From: Prevotella sp.
Lineage (GTDB): Bacteria > Bacteroidota > Bacteroidia > Bacteroidales > Bacteroidaceae
NCBI GenBank assembly: GCA_017443345.1
Contig: JAFSNR010000203.1
Span: 1 to 38,185, forward strand
Direction: 5' to 3'
DNA length: 38,185 bases
Below, piece after piece: positions 15,784 to 24,528 of this stretch; within the stretch, counting starts at the first letter, position 1; every line of letters starts with the position of its first letter. A program made the translations under genes and the position numbers. A model generated the notes under the pieces. It did no database searches. It had not been told where the DNA came from and was given only the letters and a program-made list of their open reading frames with translations.

Positions 15784-17430
15784 TCAGTTATTCGGGCACC
15801 AAGGCTTCAGGGTTTTGAAGAAGTCGTTACCCTTATCATCCACGAGGATGAATGCAGGGAAGTCCTCAACCTCAATCTTCCATACAGCCTCCATACCGAG
15901 TTCAGGATACTCTACGCACTCGATGCTCTTGATGGAGCTCTGTGAGAGAACAGCAGCTACACCACCGATGGTGCCGAGATAGAAGCCACCATGCTTCTTA
16001 CAAGCCTCAGTGACAACATCTGAACGGTTACCCTTGGCAATCATCACGAGCGATGCGCCATTAGCCTGGAACTCATCAACGTATGGGTCCATACGGTTAG
16101 CGGTGGTTGGACCCATAGATCCACAAGGATAACCCTCTGGAGTCTTAGCAGGACCTGCATAGAGCACAGGATACTTCTTGAAGTAGTCGGGCATACCCTC
16201 GCCAGCATCCAGACGAGCCTTCAGCTTAGCGTGAGCAATGTCGCGAGCCACAATGATGGTACCCTTCAGGTTGACACGGGTGCTTACAGGATACTTACTG
16301 AGCTCCTTACGAACAGCATCAATACCCTCGTTGAGGTCGATCTCGATACCCTTGCCGCCCTCGCCTGGCTTGCGCAGCTCCTCAGGAATGAGCTCTGTGG
16401 GGTTGCTGTCCATCTTCTCCAACCAGATACCATCGGCATTGATCTTAGCCTTGATGTTACGGTCGGCAGAGCAGCTAACGCCCATACCGATAGGACAAGA
16501 AGCACCATGACGAGGCAGACGAATCACACGGATATCGTGAGCCAGATACTTACCACCAAACTGAGCACCCAGACCAATCTTCTGAGCCTCCTTGATGAGT
16601 TTCAGCTCCAGGTCTACATCGCGGAAGGCACGACCTGTCTCATCACCTGTTGTGGGCAGACCATCGTAGAACTTGATAGAAGCGAGCTTCACTGTGAGCA
16701 GGTTCTTCTCGGCTGATGTACCACCTATGACGAATGCAATGTGGTATGGAGGACAGGCTGCTGTACCCAGCGACTTCATCTTCTCTACCAGAAATGGAAT
16801 CAGAGTTCCCTCGTTCTGAATGGTAGCCTTGGTCATGGGGTAGAAGTAGGTCTTGTTGGCAGAGCCACCACCCTTGGCCACCATCACGAACTTATACTCA
16901 GCACCCTCGGTAGCCTCGATATCAATCTGTGCAGGCAGGTTGCAACGGGTATTTACCTCGTCGTACATATTCAATGGAGCATTCTGAGAGTAGCGCAGGT
17001 TGTCCTGAGTAAAGGTATTGAACACGCCCAGACTCAGCGCCTCTTCATCCTCAAAACCAGTCCAGATCTGCTGACCCTTCTCACCGTGGATGATAGCAGT
17101 ACCAGTGTCCTGACAGAAAGGCAGGATACCCTTGCAGGCCACCTCGGCATTGCGCAGGAACTGCAGGGCCACATACTTATCGTTCTCAGAGGCCTCAGGA
17201 TCGGTCAGGATCTTGGCCACCTGCTCATTATGCTCACGACGCAGCATAAACTCCACATCGTGGAATGCCTGCTGGGCCAAAAGGGTCAGAGCCTCCTTAG
17301 AGACCTTTACGATTGTCTTACCTTCAAACTCGGCGGTTGTTACGCCTTCCTTCGACAACAAACGGTACTCCGTTTTGTCCTCGCCCACCTGAAACATCGG
17401 GGCATACTTAAATTCAACTGTCTTAGCCAT
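15784..17430 (-). CDS. fum: Class I (iron-sulfur) fumarate hydratase
   Basis: Cytoplasmic enzyme converting fumarate and malate; in Bacteroidota it serves the reductive branch to succinate. The 548-residue length is normal for class I, which fuses the alpha and beta parts. The three 4Fe-4S ligands match E. coli FumA: Cys106 in [10 protein letters not shown], Cys226 in TAACPPYH, and Cys320 in MGVSCSADR. The C-terminal half holds the conserved GPTTANRMD and [10 protein letters not shown] segments. The cluster is oxygen-sensitive, as expected for an anaerobe. It starts 15 bases after the M16 peptidase stop and ends four bases before the M6 protease. Confidence 0.95.
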   Translation of the reverse strand: MAKTVEFKYAPMFQVGEDKTEYRLLSKEGVTTAEFEGKTIVKVSKEALTLLAQQAFHDVEFMLRREHNEQVAKILTDPEASENDKYVALQFLRNAEVACKGILPFCQDTGTAIIHGEKGQQIWTGFEDEEALSLGVFNTFTQDNLRYSQNAPLNMYDEVNTRCNLPAQIDIEATEGAEYKFVMVAKGGGSANKTYFYPMTKATIQNEGTLIPFLVEKMKSLGTAACPPYHIAFVIGGTSAEKNLLTVKLASIKFYDGLPTTGDETGRAFRDVDLELKLIKEAQKIGLGAQFGGKYLAHDIRVIRLPRHGASCPIGMGVSCSADRNIKAKINADGIWLEKMDSNPTELIPEELRKPGEGGKGIEIDLNEGIDAVRKELSKYPVSTRVNLKGTIIVARDIAHAKLKARLDAGEGMPDYFKKYPVLYAGPAKTPEGYPCGSMGPTTANRMDPYVDEFQANGASLVMIAKGNRSDVVTEACKKHGGFYLGTIGGVAAVLSQSSIKSIECVEYPELGMEAVWKIEVEDFPAFILVDDKGNDFFKTLKPWCPNN

Positions 17431-17445
17431 AATACTTATATTTGT

Positions 17446-20346
17446 TTAGTAACCAAAAACTTCCTCCATTGTCAGTCGTTTGATAGTCCCGATCTTCTCG
17501 AGGGCATCCATATCGAGCTCCTTCTCATCTCCAAGGATCAGGTAGCGACAGGCCTTTTTCGCCATGTTCGCTTTCTCGAAGGCGACCATATCCTGCAGTG
17601 TGACTTTCTCCAGACCCTCATAGATCTTCTTGTTGAGGTCGAAGTCAAGCCCCAACTCCTTCATCGCATTCCAATGGTAGATGATATCCGATTTCGTAAT
17701 ACGCAGACTGGCAAGCTGCTTGGTGAGTCCCTCCTTGGCGATATGAAAGGCTGTCTCACTGGCTGGCATCTCGTTGAGGATCTCATGGAAGTGGTTAACG
17801 CAGTCCATCATCTTATCGTTCTGGGTGATGATGTGCGTATAGAAGCTCTCCTTCTCACCTTTTCTGCCTGGACGGGTATACATGGCCGAGGCATTGTAAG
17901 CCAGACCACGCGCCTCACGCATCTCCTGGAACACGATGCCATTCATACCACCACCGAAGTACTCGTTGAACACAGACTGAACTGCTGCCTCATCGATATT
18001 CCAGGCACGCCCCTCGTTATGATACATACGCATATAGATATTCTTAGCATCGTAAGGAGCAATCCATATTTCGTTCTCGTTGGCCTCCTGCTTCACATAG
18101 TAGTTGTTCTGAGGCACAGCCTGGAGTTGCTGGGCAGCCTGATGGGTCTTATCGACAACAGCAGAGAGGTCACTGACACTCAGCGGACCATAATAGTTCA
18201 CGCTGTGCTCATAGCCAGCAAGACCTTTCAGCAGATCGACAAACACCTGAGGATTGGTCTCCTTCAACTGTTGCGCTGTCAACACATCTCCTGCGGCATT
18301 ACGTGAGCCATAGACACCATAGGAAAACAGACGGTTGAAGCAGGCTCGCTGATCCTTCTTCTGGTCGTCACGGCTCTTCAGGATCTTCGCCACCATAGCA
18401 TCATAGGCCTCTTTGTCAACTTTGGCGTGCTGCAGCAGATTCTCGAGCAAAGCCATAGCTGGTTCCATGTTCTCGCTGAGACCATAGAGGTAAACCTGAA
18501 TCTGATTGCTACCTACGCTGACGTCGAAGTCGCAGGCCAGTTCATAGAACTTCTGACGTACCTCGGCAGCACTCAACTGGTCGGTTCCCAGATAGTCGAT
18601 GTAGTCGGAGGCTACACTATAGCGGTTGTCGGCACTCTTTCCGAATTCATAGAGGAAGGAGAGTTCAAAGAGCCCGTTAATGGTATTCTGCACATAGCGG
18701 AGGGGCAGTCCTTTTCCTGTCTTGGCGAAAGTCAGATCCTTCTGGAAGTCCACGAACTTTGGCTGGATGGGCTCCACCTTGGCATCCTGGATAGCCTGAA
18801 CGAAGGCGCTCTTCTGGTCACGATTGGCCTGGATAGGGGTAATCGCAGGCTTGTCAATCTTCTTCTGAAGGGTATCCACACCTTGTTTCTTATATACGAC
18901 CACATAGCCGTCGGTAAAGAACTTCTTGGCGAAATCCACGATCTCCTGCTTCGTAATCTTCGAGATGCGGTCGATCTTTCCGACCTCTTGTTGCCAGTCT
19001 ACCTCGTTGATAAAGGCATCGACAAACATATCGGCACGTACCTGATTGTACTCCAGCATCTGATAGTATTGACGTTTCTTGTTGTTGATGATACTGGGCA
19101 GGAGGTTATCAGGGAAGTCACCTTTCTTCAGTTTCTCTATCTCACCCAACATCAGATCCTTTACCTCGTCGAGACTCTGACCCTCCTTAGGTGTACCCAT
19201 CAAGAAGAAGGAGCCCAAGTCATGCATCATCTGACTACCGCCAGCAGCACGCTGCACCTTCATGGTCTGGTTCAGGTTCAGGTCGAAAAGACCGGCACGT
19301 CCGTTACTCAACACATCCTCCATCAGTTCGAGGGTGTCGGCCTGGAGTGAGTTGGCTTGCTTGGCCTGCCATCCCATCCAGATCTGCTCTGCCTCCTGAC
19401 CAATCACGGTTGTGTCCTTGGGCTGTGTAATCACAGGCTGCTTGGGGAACACAGGCTGACGCACATCGGCACCTGGTTTCCAACCACTGAAGTACTGGTC
19501 GATGATGGCGATGGTCTTATCGGGATCCAGGTCACCTGCCATACAGATGGCCACGTTGTTGGGCACGTACCACTTATTGAAATAATTCTTGATGTTCGTA
19601 ATCGAGGGGTTCTTCAGGTGCTCTTGCGAACCCAGGGTGGTCTGCGTGCCGTATGGATGGGTAGGAGCCAGCAACTTGCTGATGGCAGCAAATACCTTAC
19701 GGATATCGGCAGTCAGACTGATGTTGTACTCCTCGTACACAGCCTCTAACTCTGTATGGAAACCACGAATCACCATATTCTGGAAACGGTCGCTCTGGAT
19801 CTTTGCCCAGTTCTCGATTTCGTTAGAAGGGATATCCTCAGTATAGCAGGTCACATCGTTCGAGGTATAGGCATTCGTTCCCTCAGCACCAATGGCAGCC
19901 ATCAGCTTGTCATACTCATTGGGGATAAAGTACTTCGCAGCCACCTGACTGACGGAGTCGATCTCATGATAAGCCTGCTTCCTAGCCTCAGGATCAGTCA
20001 GCTTGCGATAAGCCTCATAGCGCTGCTCTATCTCATCGAGAAGCGGGGCCTCGGCCTCAGGGTTATTCGTACCAAACTGCTTCGTACCCTTAAACATCAG
20101 GTGCTCTAGATAGTGAGCCAGTCCTGTAGTCTCTGCAGGGTCGTTCTTCGAACCTGTACGGACAGCGATATAAGTCTGGATCCTCGGCTTCTCCTTATTC
20201 ACAGAGAGATACACCTTCAACCCATTATCCAAGGTATAGATGCGTGACTGCATCATATCCCCCGGCACGCTCTCATACTTGTATTCCTTCGCCTGCATGT
20301 TCAATCCGAACACCAAGCCACAAATCATAACTCCAAGTCTTAACAT
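17446..20346 (-). CDS. M16 family zinc peptidase, two-domain type
   Basis: A 966-residue pitrilysin-type peptidase with an N-terminal signal peptide (about 1-19, MLRLGVMICGLVFGLNMQA), so probably periplasmic. The inverted zinc motif HYLEH is at 78-82 with His78 and His82 as ligands and Glu81 as catalytic residue; the third-ligand Glu lies in the FHTELEAVYEEYN region. Two full M16 halves follow; the second (about 500-966) lacks a zinc motif, as is normal. Such enzymes degrade peptides in a closed chamber. Its start codon directly follows a heptamer array that fills the spacer to the upstream DUF4954 gene. Confidence 0.92.
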   Translation of the reverse strand: MLRLGVMICGLVFGLNMQAKEYKYESVPGDMMQSRIYTLDNGLKVYLSVNKEKPRIQTYIAVRTGSKNDPAETTGLAHYLEHLMFKGTKQFGTNNPEAEAPLLDEIEQRYEAYRKLTDPEARKQAYHEIDSVSQVAAKYFIPNEYDKLMAAIGAEGTNAYTSNDVTCYTEDIPSNEIENWAKIQSDRFQNMVIRGFHTELEAVYEEYNISLTADIRKVFAAISKLLAPTHPYGTQTTLGSQEHLKNPSITNIKNYFNKWYVPNNVAICMAGDLDPDKTIAIIDQYFSGWKPGADVRQPVFPKQPVITQPKDTTVIGQEAEQIWMGWQAKQANSLQADTLELMEDVLSNGRAGLFDLNLNQTMKVQRAAGGSQMMHDLGSFFLMGTPKEGQSLDEVKDLMLGEIEKLKKGDFPDNLLPSIINNKKRQYYQMLEYNQVRADMFVDAFINEVDWQQEVGKIDRISKITKQEIVDFAKKFFTDGYVVVYKKQGVDTLQKKIDKPAITPIQANRDQKSAFVQAIQDAKVEPIQPKFVDFQKDLTFAKTGKGLPLRYVQNTINGLFELSFLYEFGKSADNRYSVASDYIDYLGTDQLSAAEVRQKFYELACDFDVSVGSNQIQVYLYGLSENMEPAMALLENLLQHAKVDKEAYDAMVAKILKSRDDQKKDQRACFNRLFSYGVYGSRNAAGDVLTAQQLKETNPQVFVDLLKGLAGYEHSVNYYGPLSVSDLSAVVDKTHQAAQQLQAVPQNNYYVKQEANENEIWIAPYDAKNIYMRMYHNEGRAWNIDEAAVQSVFNEYFGGGMNGIVFQEMREARGLAYNASAMYTRPGRKGEKESFYTHIITQNDKMMDCVNHFHEILNEMPASETAFHIAKEGLTKQLASLRITKSDIIYHWNAMKELGLDFDLNKKIYEGLEKVTLQDMVAFEKANMAKKACRYLILGDEKELDMDALEKIGTIKRLTMEEVFGY

Positions 20347-20354
20347 ATCATCAT

Positions 20355-20389
20355 CTATAAACTATAAACTCTAACCACTAACCACTAAT
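20355..20389. repeat. Heptamer array between DUF4954 and M16 genes
   Basis: On the plus strand: CTATAAA, CTATAAA, CTCTAAC, CACTAAC, CACTAAT, an exact period of 7. It occupies almost the whole intergenic spacer, including the place where the M16 ribosome site should be, and supplies the TAG stop codon of DUF4954 (20385-20387). Confidence 0.9.
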
Positions 20390-22238
20390 TTTCATAATCA
20401 ATCTCATGATCAAGCTTCTCCACGAAGTCATCGAAGACCTCCCGCTCTACATCACCCATGGCAAACTCCTTCTCTGCATCCTTACGGATCTCGGCAATCC
20501 AGGCACGACGGGCCTTGACATAGTCTTCATGGATGCGCTCACAGGCTGCAGCATCGAGTTCCTCAATCTGATAGTAGTCCAGAATCATCTGATAGCTCCA
20601 AGCCCAACGATAGTCAGAATAGTTGTTATTGATCTCCGTGAAACGGTCGAGCACCTGCTGGATGTTATCGATAGCACCGCTCTTGATGTCATTGATCAGT
20701 CTCTGTTCCTCACTCTCAGGCAACAAGAGACCACTCAGGTCTACCCACTTGCCCTGTCCCACAGTACTTACGGGTTTGCCGATATATCCCTCCTTCTGGG
20801 CACGTTTCAGCACAGCGCCCATATAGATACGCAGGGCAATGTCGTAGTATTTCAGACCCTTTGTCAGCGATGAACAGGCAATCACATACTCATGGAAGTT
20901 ATAGCGCGACACGTTGTCACCAGAGGCGTGGCGCAGATCTTTCAGGATCTGGATACCCTGACGGATCTCTCCCACAGTGAAAGGCGAGAGCCAGTCGAAG
21001 TTGATGATACTCTTGCGCGATTGGCGTGAGCGTTTGTCACGCTTCGGCCATTTCTTGATATCGCGGTAGAGACCTACTGTGGTAATATTACGACCAGGTA
21101 CGAGTACCATCTCATCGCCATAGGCAATCAGATAAGAGAAGGGCAGGTTACGTGTATCAGGATGGTGCATCAGCTTACCGAAGCAGACACTGAAGGCACC
21201 AATCGTAGCGGGCATCAGGATATAGGCACCTGAGGCTGTCTTCGTTCCTCTCTCCAGGGTTCCCCAGTGCATCGGGCCCATCTTATAAGCGTGATTCGAG
21301 AAGTTCGTGTTAGAGCCTGCATTATAGAACGAGAACTCACCTCCGATCAACAGCGAACTCTTATGGTGAGAGGCTGAGAATGGACCGCAGAATGCTGCAC
21401 AGGCTTCACCATTGGCCATAAACGAGTTGGCAAAGAACAGACTGGCCTCAGCTGTAAAGCCATTGGTAATCTGACAGGCCTCACCCACGAAACAGTCCTG
21501 CATCTTCACGGAGTTATTGATCGAACAACCGTCACAGATGATCGAGTTTTCACAGATGACACCTGTACCTATAAACACAGGGGCATCCATCGAACTCATC
21601 ACTGTACACTCCGACAGACGGGCTGCACCACTAATCTCACAGTCGCCCTTGATAATCGTATTGGTGATATCCTTGGCATTGATGATCTTTACATTATTAC
21701 CGATATAGCCGCGATCAGGACGCGACACACGGAGCTCGTCCTCAATCATCTGCTGCATCGTGTGTTTCAGCTGCTTATCAGTATTGTATTTCACCATCAG
21801 GGCAGCCAACTGACTGTTCAACTCCCTGAAAATGGTCACGTTACCATCACCCATCTCGTTGAGCACAGAGATGACGGAACCTTCACCGAAAGTAGCATCA
21901 TCTGTGGTCTCCAGGGTACAGATGTTCGAGATATAACAGTCGTTGCCAATCGTATAGTTGTTGATATAGTTGCCCACTTTCTCAATCAGACAGTCATTTC
22001 CCACGGTCACATTTCTTAATGTGGCGTCATTGATACCAGAATGCTTGAAGAAACCTTTCGATACCTCCACCATCTTATGAAAGGCCCCCAGCCGGATGTC
22101 ACCATAAAAGATGACACGATGGAAGTTGTAAGGCTTAAAGTCCTCAGCTACCATTACCCGCTGCCAGTCCTCTGCCCAACAGACATTGTTCTCCAAGACC
22201 TCAATCTCAGTCTGTGTTAAGTTTCTGTAATCACTCAT
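20385..22238 (-). CDS. DUF4954 protein (left-handed beta-helix, hexapeptide-repeat type)
   Basis: A 617-residue cytoplasmic protein without signal peptide. The centre (about 100-330) is a run of hexapeptide-like turns such as GNDCLIEKVGNYI, GVICENSIICDGCSI and NNSVKMQDCFVGEACQI, which form a left-handed beta helix as in sugar-nucleotide transferases and acyltransferases. The C-terminal third is helical and charged. The family is widespread in Bacteroidota and is sometimes annotated as similar to UDP-GlcNAc pyrophosphorylase, but no nucleotidyltransferase signature is seen. The start at 22238 overlaps the hflX stop by eight bases; upstream in-frame codons would run into hflX. Confidence 0.88.
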   Translation of the reverse strand: MSDYRNLTQTEIEVLENNVCWAEDWQRVMVAEDFKPYNFHRVIFYGDIRLGAFHKMVEVSKGFFKHSGINDATLRNVTVGNDCLIEKVGNYINNYTIGNDCYISNICTLETTDDATFGEGSVISVLNEMGDGNVTIFRELNSQLAALMVKYNTDKQLKHTMQQMIEDELRVSRPDRGYIGNNVKIINAKDITNTIIKGDCEISGAARLSECTVMSSMDAPVFIGTGVICENSIICDGCSINNSVKMQDCFVGEACQITNGFTAEASLFFANSFMANGEACAAFCGPFSASHHKSSLLIGGEFSFYNAGSNTNFSNHAYKMGPMHWGTLERGTKTASGAYILMPATIGAFSVCFGKLMHHPDTRNLPFSYLIAYGDEMVLVPGRNITTVGLYRDIKKWPKRDKRSRQSRKSIINFDWLSPFTVGEIRQGIQILKDLRHASGDNVSRYNFHEYVIACSSLTKGLKYYDIALRIYMGAVLKRAQKEGYIGKPVSTVGQGKWVDLSGLLLPESEEQRLINDIKSGAIDNIQQVLDRFTEINNNYSDYRWAWSYQMILDYYQIEELDAAACERIHEDYVKARRAWIAEIRKDAEKEFAMGDVEREVFDDFVEKLDHEIDYEN

Positions 22239-23589
22239 AATCTTGATATAAAAAATCGTTATATGGATACTTCTGTACATGCAACTCGCGCACACGCTTA
22301 TACAACGTTTCACGCAAGGCATCGATATTGTCTTTGTTCTTGGCGGAGATGAATAGGCACTCCAAGTACCGGTTTCCAGAGCCTGTAGACTGTAAACTGT
22401 CATCTGTAAACATTTTCCCCATCCAGGTCTTCTCCAAATCCTCGAGCGTCAGGTTCTCACGGGTCATTGGAGTCAGGTCGTCTTCTTCTTTCTCCACCCA
22501 CGTATAGGCATCAATCTTATTGAACACCAGCATCGCCGGTTTATCAGCACAACCCAGTTCCTTTAGCGTTTCCTCTACCACACGGATCTGTTCCTCAAAA
22601 TCAGGGTGCGAGATGTCCACCACATGTACCAGCAGATCGGCCTCTCTCACCTCGTCAAGCGTACTTTTAAAGCTCTCTACCAGGTCTGAAGGCAACTTAC
22701 GGATAAAGCCCACGGTATCCGCCAAGAGGAAAGGCAGGTTGTCAATGGTCATTTTTCTCACCGTGGTGTCGAGAGTGGCGAAAAGTTTGTTCTCAGCAAA
22801 CACCTCGCTCTTGGCCAACAGGTTCATCATCGTACTCTTGCCCACATTCGTATAACCCACAAGGGCCACACGGATCAGTCTACCTCGGTTCTTCCTTTGT
22901 GTAGTCTTCTGCTTGTCAATCTCAGCGAGACGCTGTTTCAACAAGGTGATACGCTGCAGAATGATACGACGGTCCATCTCCAGCTGGGTCTCTCCAGGAC
23001 CACGAAGACCCACAGAGCCCTTTCCACCACCAGAGCCTGATCCACCGCCTTGTCGTTCCAAGTGTGTCCACAGTCGCTGCAACCGGGGCAACATATATCT
23101 GTGCTGGGCCAACTCAACCTGAGCCTTGGCCTCAGCTGTCTGAGCACGCATCGCAAAGATATCCAGGATCAGAGAGGTACGGTCGAGAATTTTCACCTGC
23201 AGTTCCTTCTCGATATTACGCATCTGTTTCGCCGAAAGCTCATCGTCGAAGATGACCATACCCACTGGCTGTGGGGCCTTCGAATCATCTAACAGTCCCT
23301 CGGCAAAGAGCGAGGCATCCTGGGAATCAAGCCACTCGTCGTATGCGTCCTGACATTGCTTGATATAGGCCTTGATCTCCTGCAGCTTTCCGCTTCCGAC
23401 ATAGGTCGTCTGACTCGGCCCACCTACCTTTTGGGTAAACCGCCTCACAGTGACAGCGCCTGCTGTATCAGCCAGGAACTCCAACTCGTCAAGATATTCT
23501 TTGGTCTTGGCTTCGTCCTGATCTTTAGTGATGAGTCCAACCAGTACCGCAGTCTCAGCCTTAGCCTCTGATATTACAAATTCTTTCAT
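22231..23589 (-). CDS. hflX: Ribosome-associated GTPase HflX
   Basis: A 452-residue GTPase that binds and splits 70S ribosomes under stress in other bacteria. The HflX N-domain carries [12 protein letters not shown] (about 62-73) and [13 protein letters not shown] (110-122); a Gly-rich linker at 181-192 precedes the [12 protein letters not shown] signature (198-208). The G domain has G1 GYTNVGKST at 245-253, [10 protein letters not shown] for G3, and NKID for G4. Two oddities: an acidic insertion at about 79-108, and a heptamer-encoded segment ([10 protein letters not shown]) at about 394-403 near the C-terminus. It is the first gene of a five-gene operon. Confidence 0.95.
   Translation of the reverse strand: MKEFVISEAKAETAVLVGLITKDQDEAKTKEYLDELEFLADTAGAVTVRRFTQKVGGPSQTTYVGSGKLQEIKAYIKQCQDAYDEWLDSQDASLFAEGLLDDSKAPQPVGMVIFDDELSAKQMRNIEKELQVKILDRTSLILDIFAMRAQTAEAKAQVELAQHRYMLPRLQRLWTHLERQGGGSGSGGGKGSVGLRGPGETQLEMDRRIILQRITLLKQRLAEIDKQKTTQRKNRGRLIRVALVGYTNVGKSTMMNLLAKSEVFAENKLFATLDTTVRKMTIDNLPFLLADTVGFIRKLPSDLVESFKSTLDEVREADLLVHVVDISHPDFEEQIRVVEETLKELGCADKPAMLVFNKIDAYTWVEKEEDDLTPMTRENLTLEDLEKTWMGKMFTDDSLQSTGSGNRYLECLFISAKNKDNIDALRETLYKRVRELHVQKYPYNDFLYQDYE
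22383..22410. repeat. Heptamer array inside hflX
   Basis: On the plus strand: CTGTAGA, CTGTAAA, CTGTCAT, CTGTAAA, exact 7-base phase. It encodes part of an insertion between the [10 protein letters not shown] and [10 protein letters not shown] segments of HflX, with the frame kept. Confidence 0.8.
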
Positions 23590-23597
23590 AATCGATG

Positions 23598-23628
23598 CAA
23601 AATTAATAATAAATGGGCAAAAAACAAA
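23598..23628 (-). promoter_or_regulatory. hflX operon promoter
   Basis: On the minus strand: TTTG (23625-23628), 19 bases, TAATTTTG (23598-23605) followed by C, nine bases before the hflX ATG. The leader would be very short. Confidence 0.7.
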
Positions 23629-23649
23629 AAAAATGAATGTTTTTTATAT

Positions 23650-23689
23650 TTTTTACCTTTTTACTTTTTTACCTTTTTATTTTTTATTA
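23650..23689. repeat. Octamer array in the nagB promoter
   Basis: TTTTTACC, TTTTTACT, TTTTTACC, TTTTTATT, TTTTATTA, a period of exactly 8 over five units, ending directly at the -7 box of nagB. It occupies the space where the -33 box should be. Confidence 0.75.
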
Positions 23690-23697
23690 TATCTTTG
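23690..23697 (+). promoter_or_regulatory. nagB -7 box
   Basis: TATCTTTG followed by C is a perfect TAnnTTTG box 36 bases before the nagB ATG. The usual upstream TTTG is replaced by a T-rich octamer array. Confidence 0.7.
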
Positions 23698-23733
23698 CAC
23701 CAGAATTTACAAGAACCAAAAACATCATACATT

Positions 23734-24528
23734 ATGAGAGTAATTATTCAGAGTGACTATCAGAAAATGTCACAGTGGGCAGCAAACCACGTTATTGAGT
23801 GTATCAACAAGTTCAACCCGACACCCGACCATAAGTTCGTGCTGGGTTTGCCGACAGGTTCTTCACCAGTAGGTATGTACAACTACCTCGTAGAGGCTAA
23901 TCGTGCAGGAAAGGTGTCGTTCAAGAACGTGATTACCTTCAACATGGACGAATACGTAGGTCTGCCCGAGACTCATCCTGAGAGCTATCATGCCTTCATG
24001 GCCCGTAATCTCTTCGATCACATCGACTGTCCGAAGGAGAACATCCACATCCTCAATGGTAATGCCCCCGACCTCGTGGCTGAGTGCAAGCACTATGAGG
24101 AGATGATTGAGGAGGCTGGTGGTATCGACCTCTTCATCGGAGGTATCGGCCCTGATGGTCATATTGCCTTCAACGAGCCTGGTTCCTCTCTGCGCTCCAG
24201 AACACGTATGAAGACACTCACCACCGACACCCGTATCGCCAACAGCCGCTTCTTTGGTGGCAAGCCCGAGAGTGTACCCGCTCACGCCCTGACTGTAGGT
24301 GTAGGTACTGTCATGGATGCCCGTGAGGTGATGATCCTGGTGAATGGCCATGCCAAGGCTCGTGCCCTGCAGGCTGCTATCGAGGGTAGCGTCAACCACA
24401 TGTGGACCATCTCTGCTCTCCAGATGCACGAGCATGGTATCATCGTCAGCGACGAGGAGGCTGCTGATGAACTGAAGGTCAGCACCTATAAGTATTTCAA
24501 GGATATCGAAAGTGACCAGATGCTATGA
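23734..24528 (+). CDS. nagB: Glucosamine-6-phosphate deaminase
   Basis: Cytoplasmic enzyme converting glucosamine 6-phosphate to fructose 6-phosphate and ammonia, linking amino-sugar use to glycolysis. The 264-residue length from the ATG at 23734 is normal. Signature residues keep E. coli numbering: Asp72 in [10 protein letters not shown], and Asp141, His143 and Glu148 in [14 protein letters not shown]; the phosphate-loop region is [12 protein letters not shown]. The short in-frame extension upstream (to 23695) would overlap the promoter and is not used. It shares its last bases with the start of the GH97 gene, so host-glycan amino-sugar use and glycosidase expression are likely coupled. Confidence 0.95.
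   Translation: MRVIIQSDYQKMSQWAANHVIECINKFNPTPDHKFVLGLPTGSSPVGMYNYLVEANRAGKVSFKNVITFNMDEYVGLPETHPESYHAFMARNLFDHIDCPKENIHILNGNAPDLVAECKHYEEMIEEAGGIDLFIGGIGPDGHIAFNEPGSSLRSRTRMKTLTTDTRIANSRFFGGKPESVPAHALTVGVGTVMDAREVMILVNGHAKARALQAAIEGSVNHMWTISALQMHEHGIIVSDEEAADELKVSTYKYFKDIESDQML

Noticed and set aside
15765-15790. Possible heptamer array at the fumarase/M6 junction (CTATTCA, CTCTCAA, TTCTTCA)
   Set aside because: Only three weakly similar units overlapping coding sequence of both genes.
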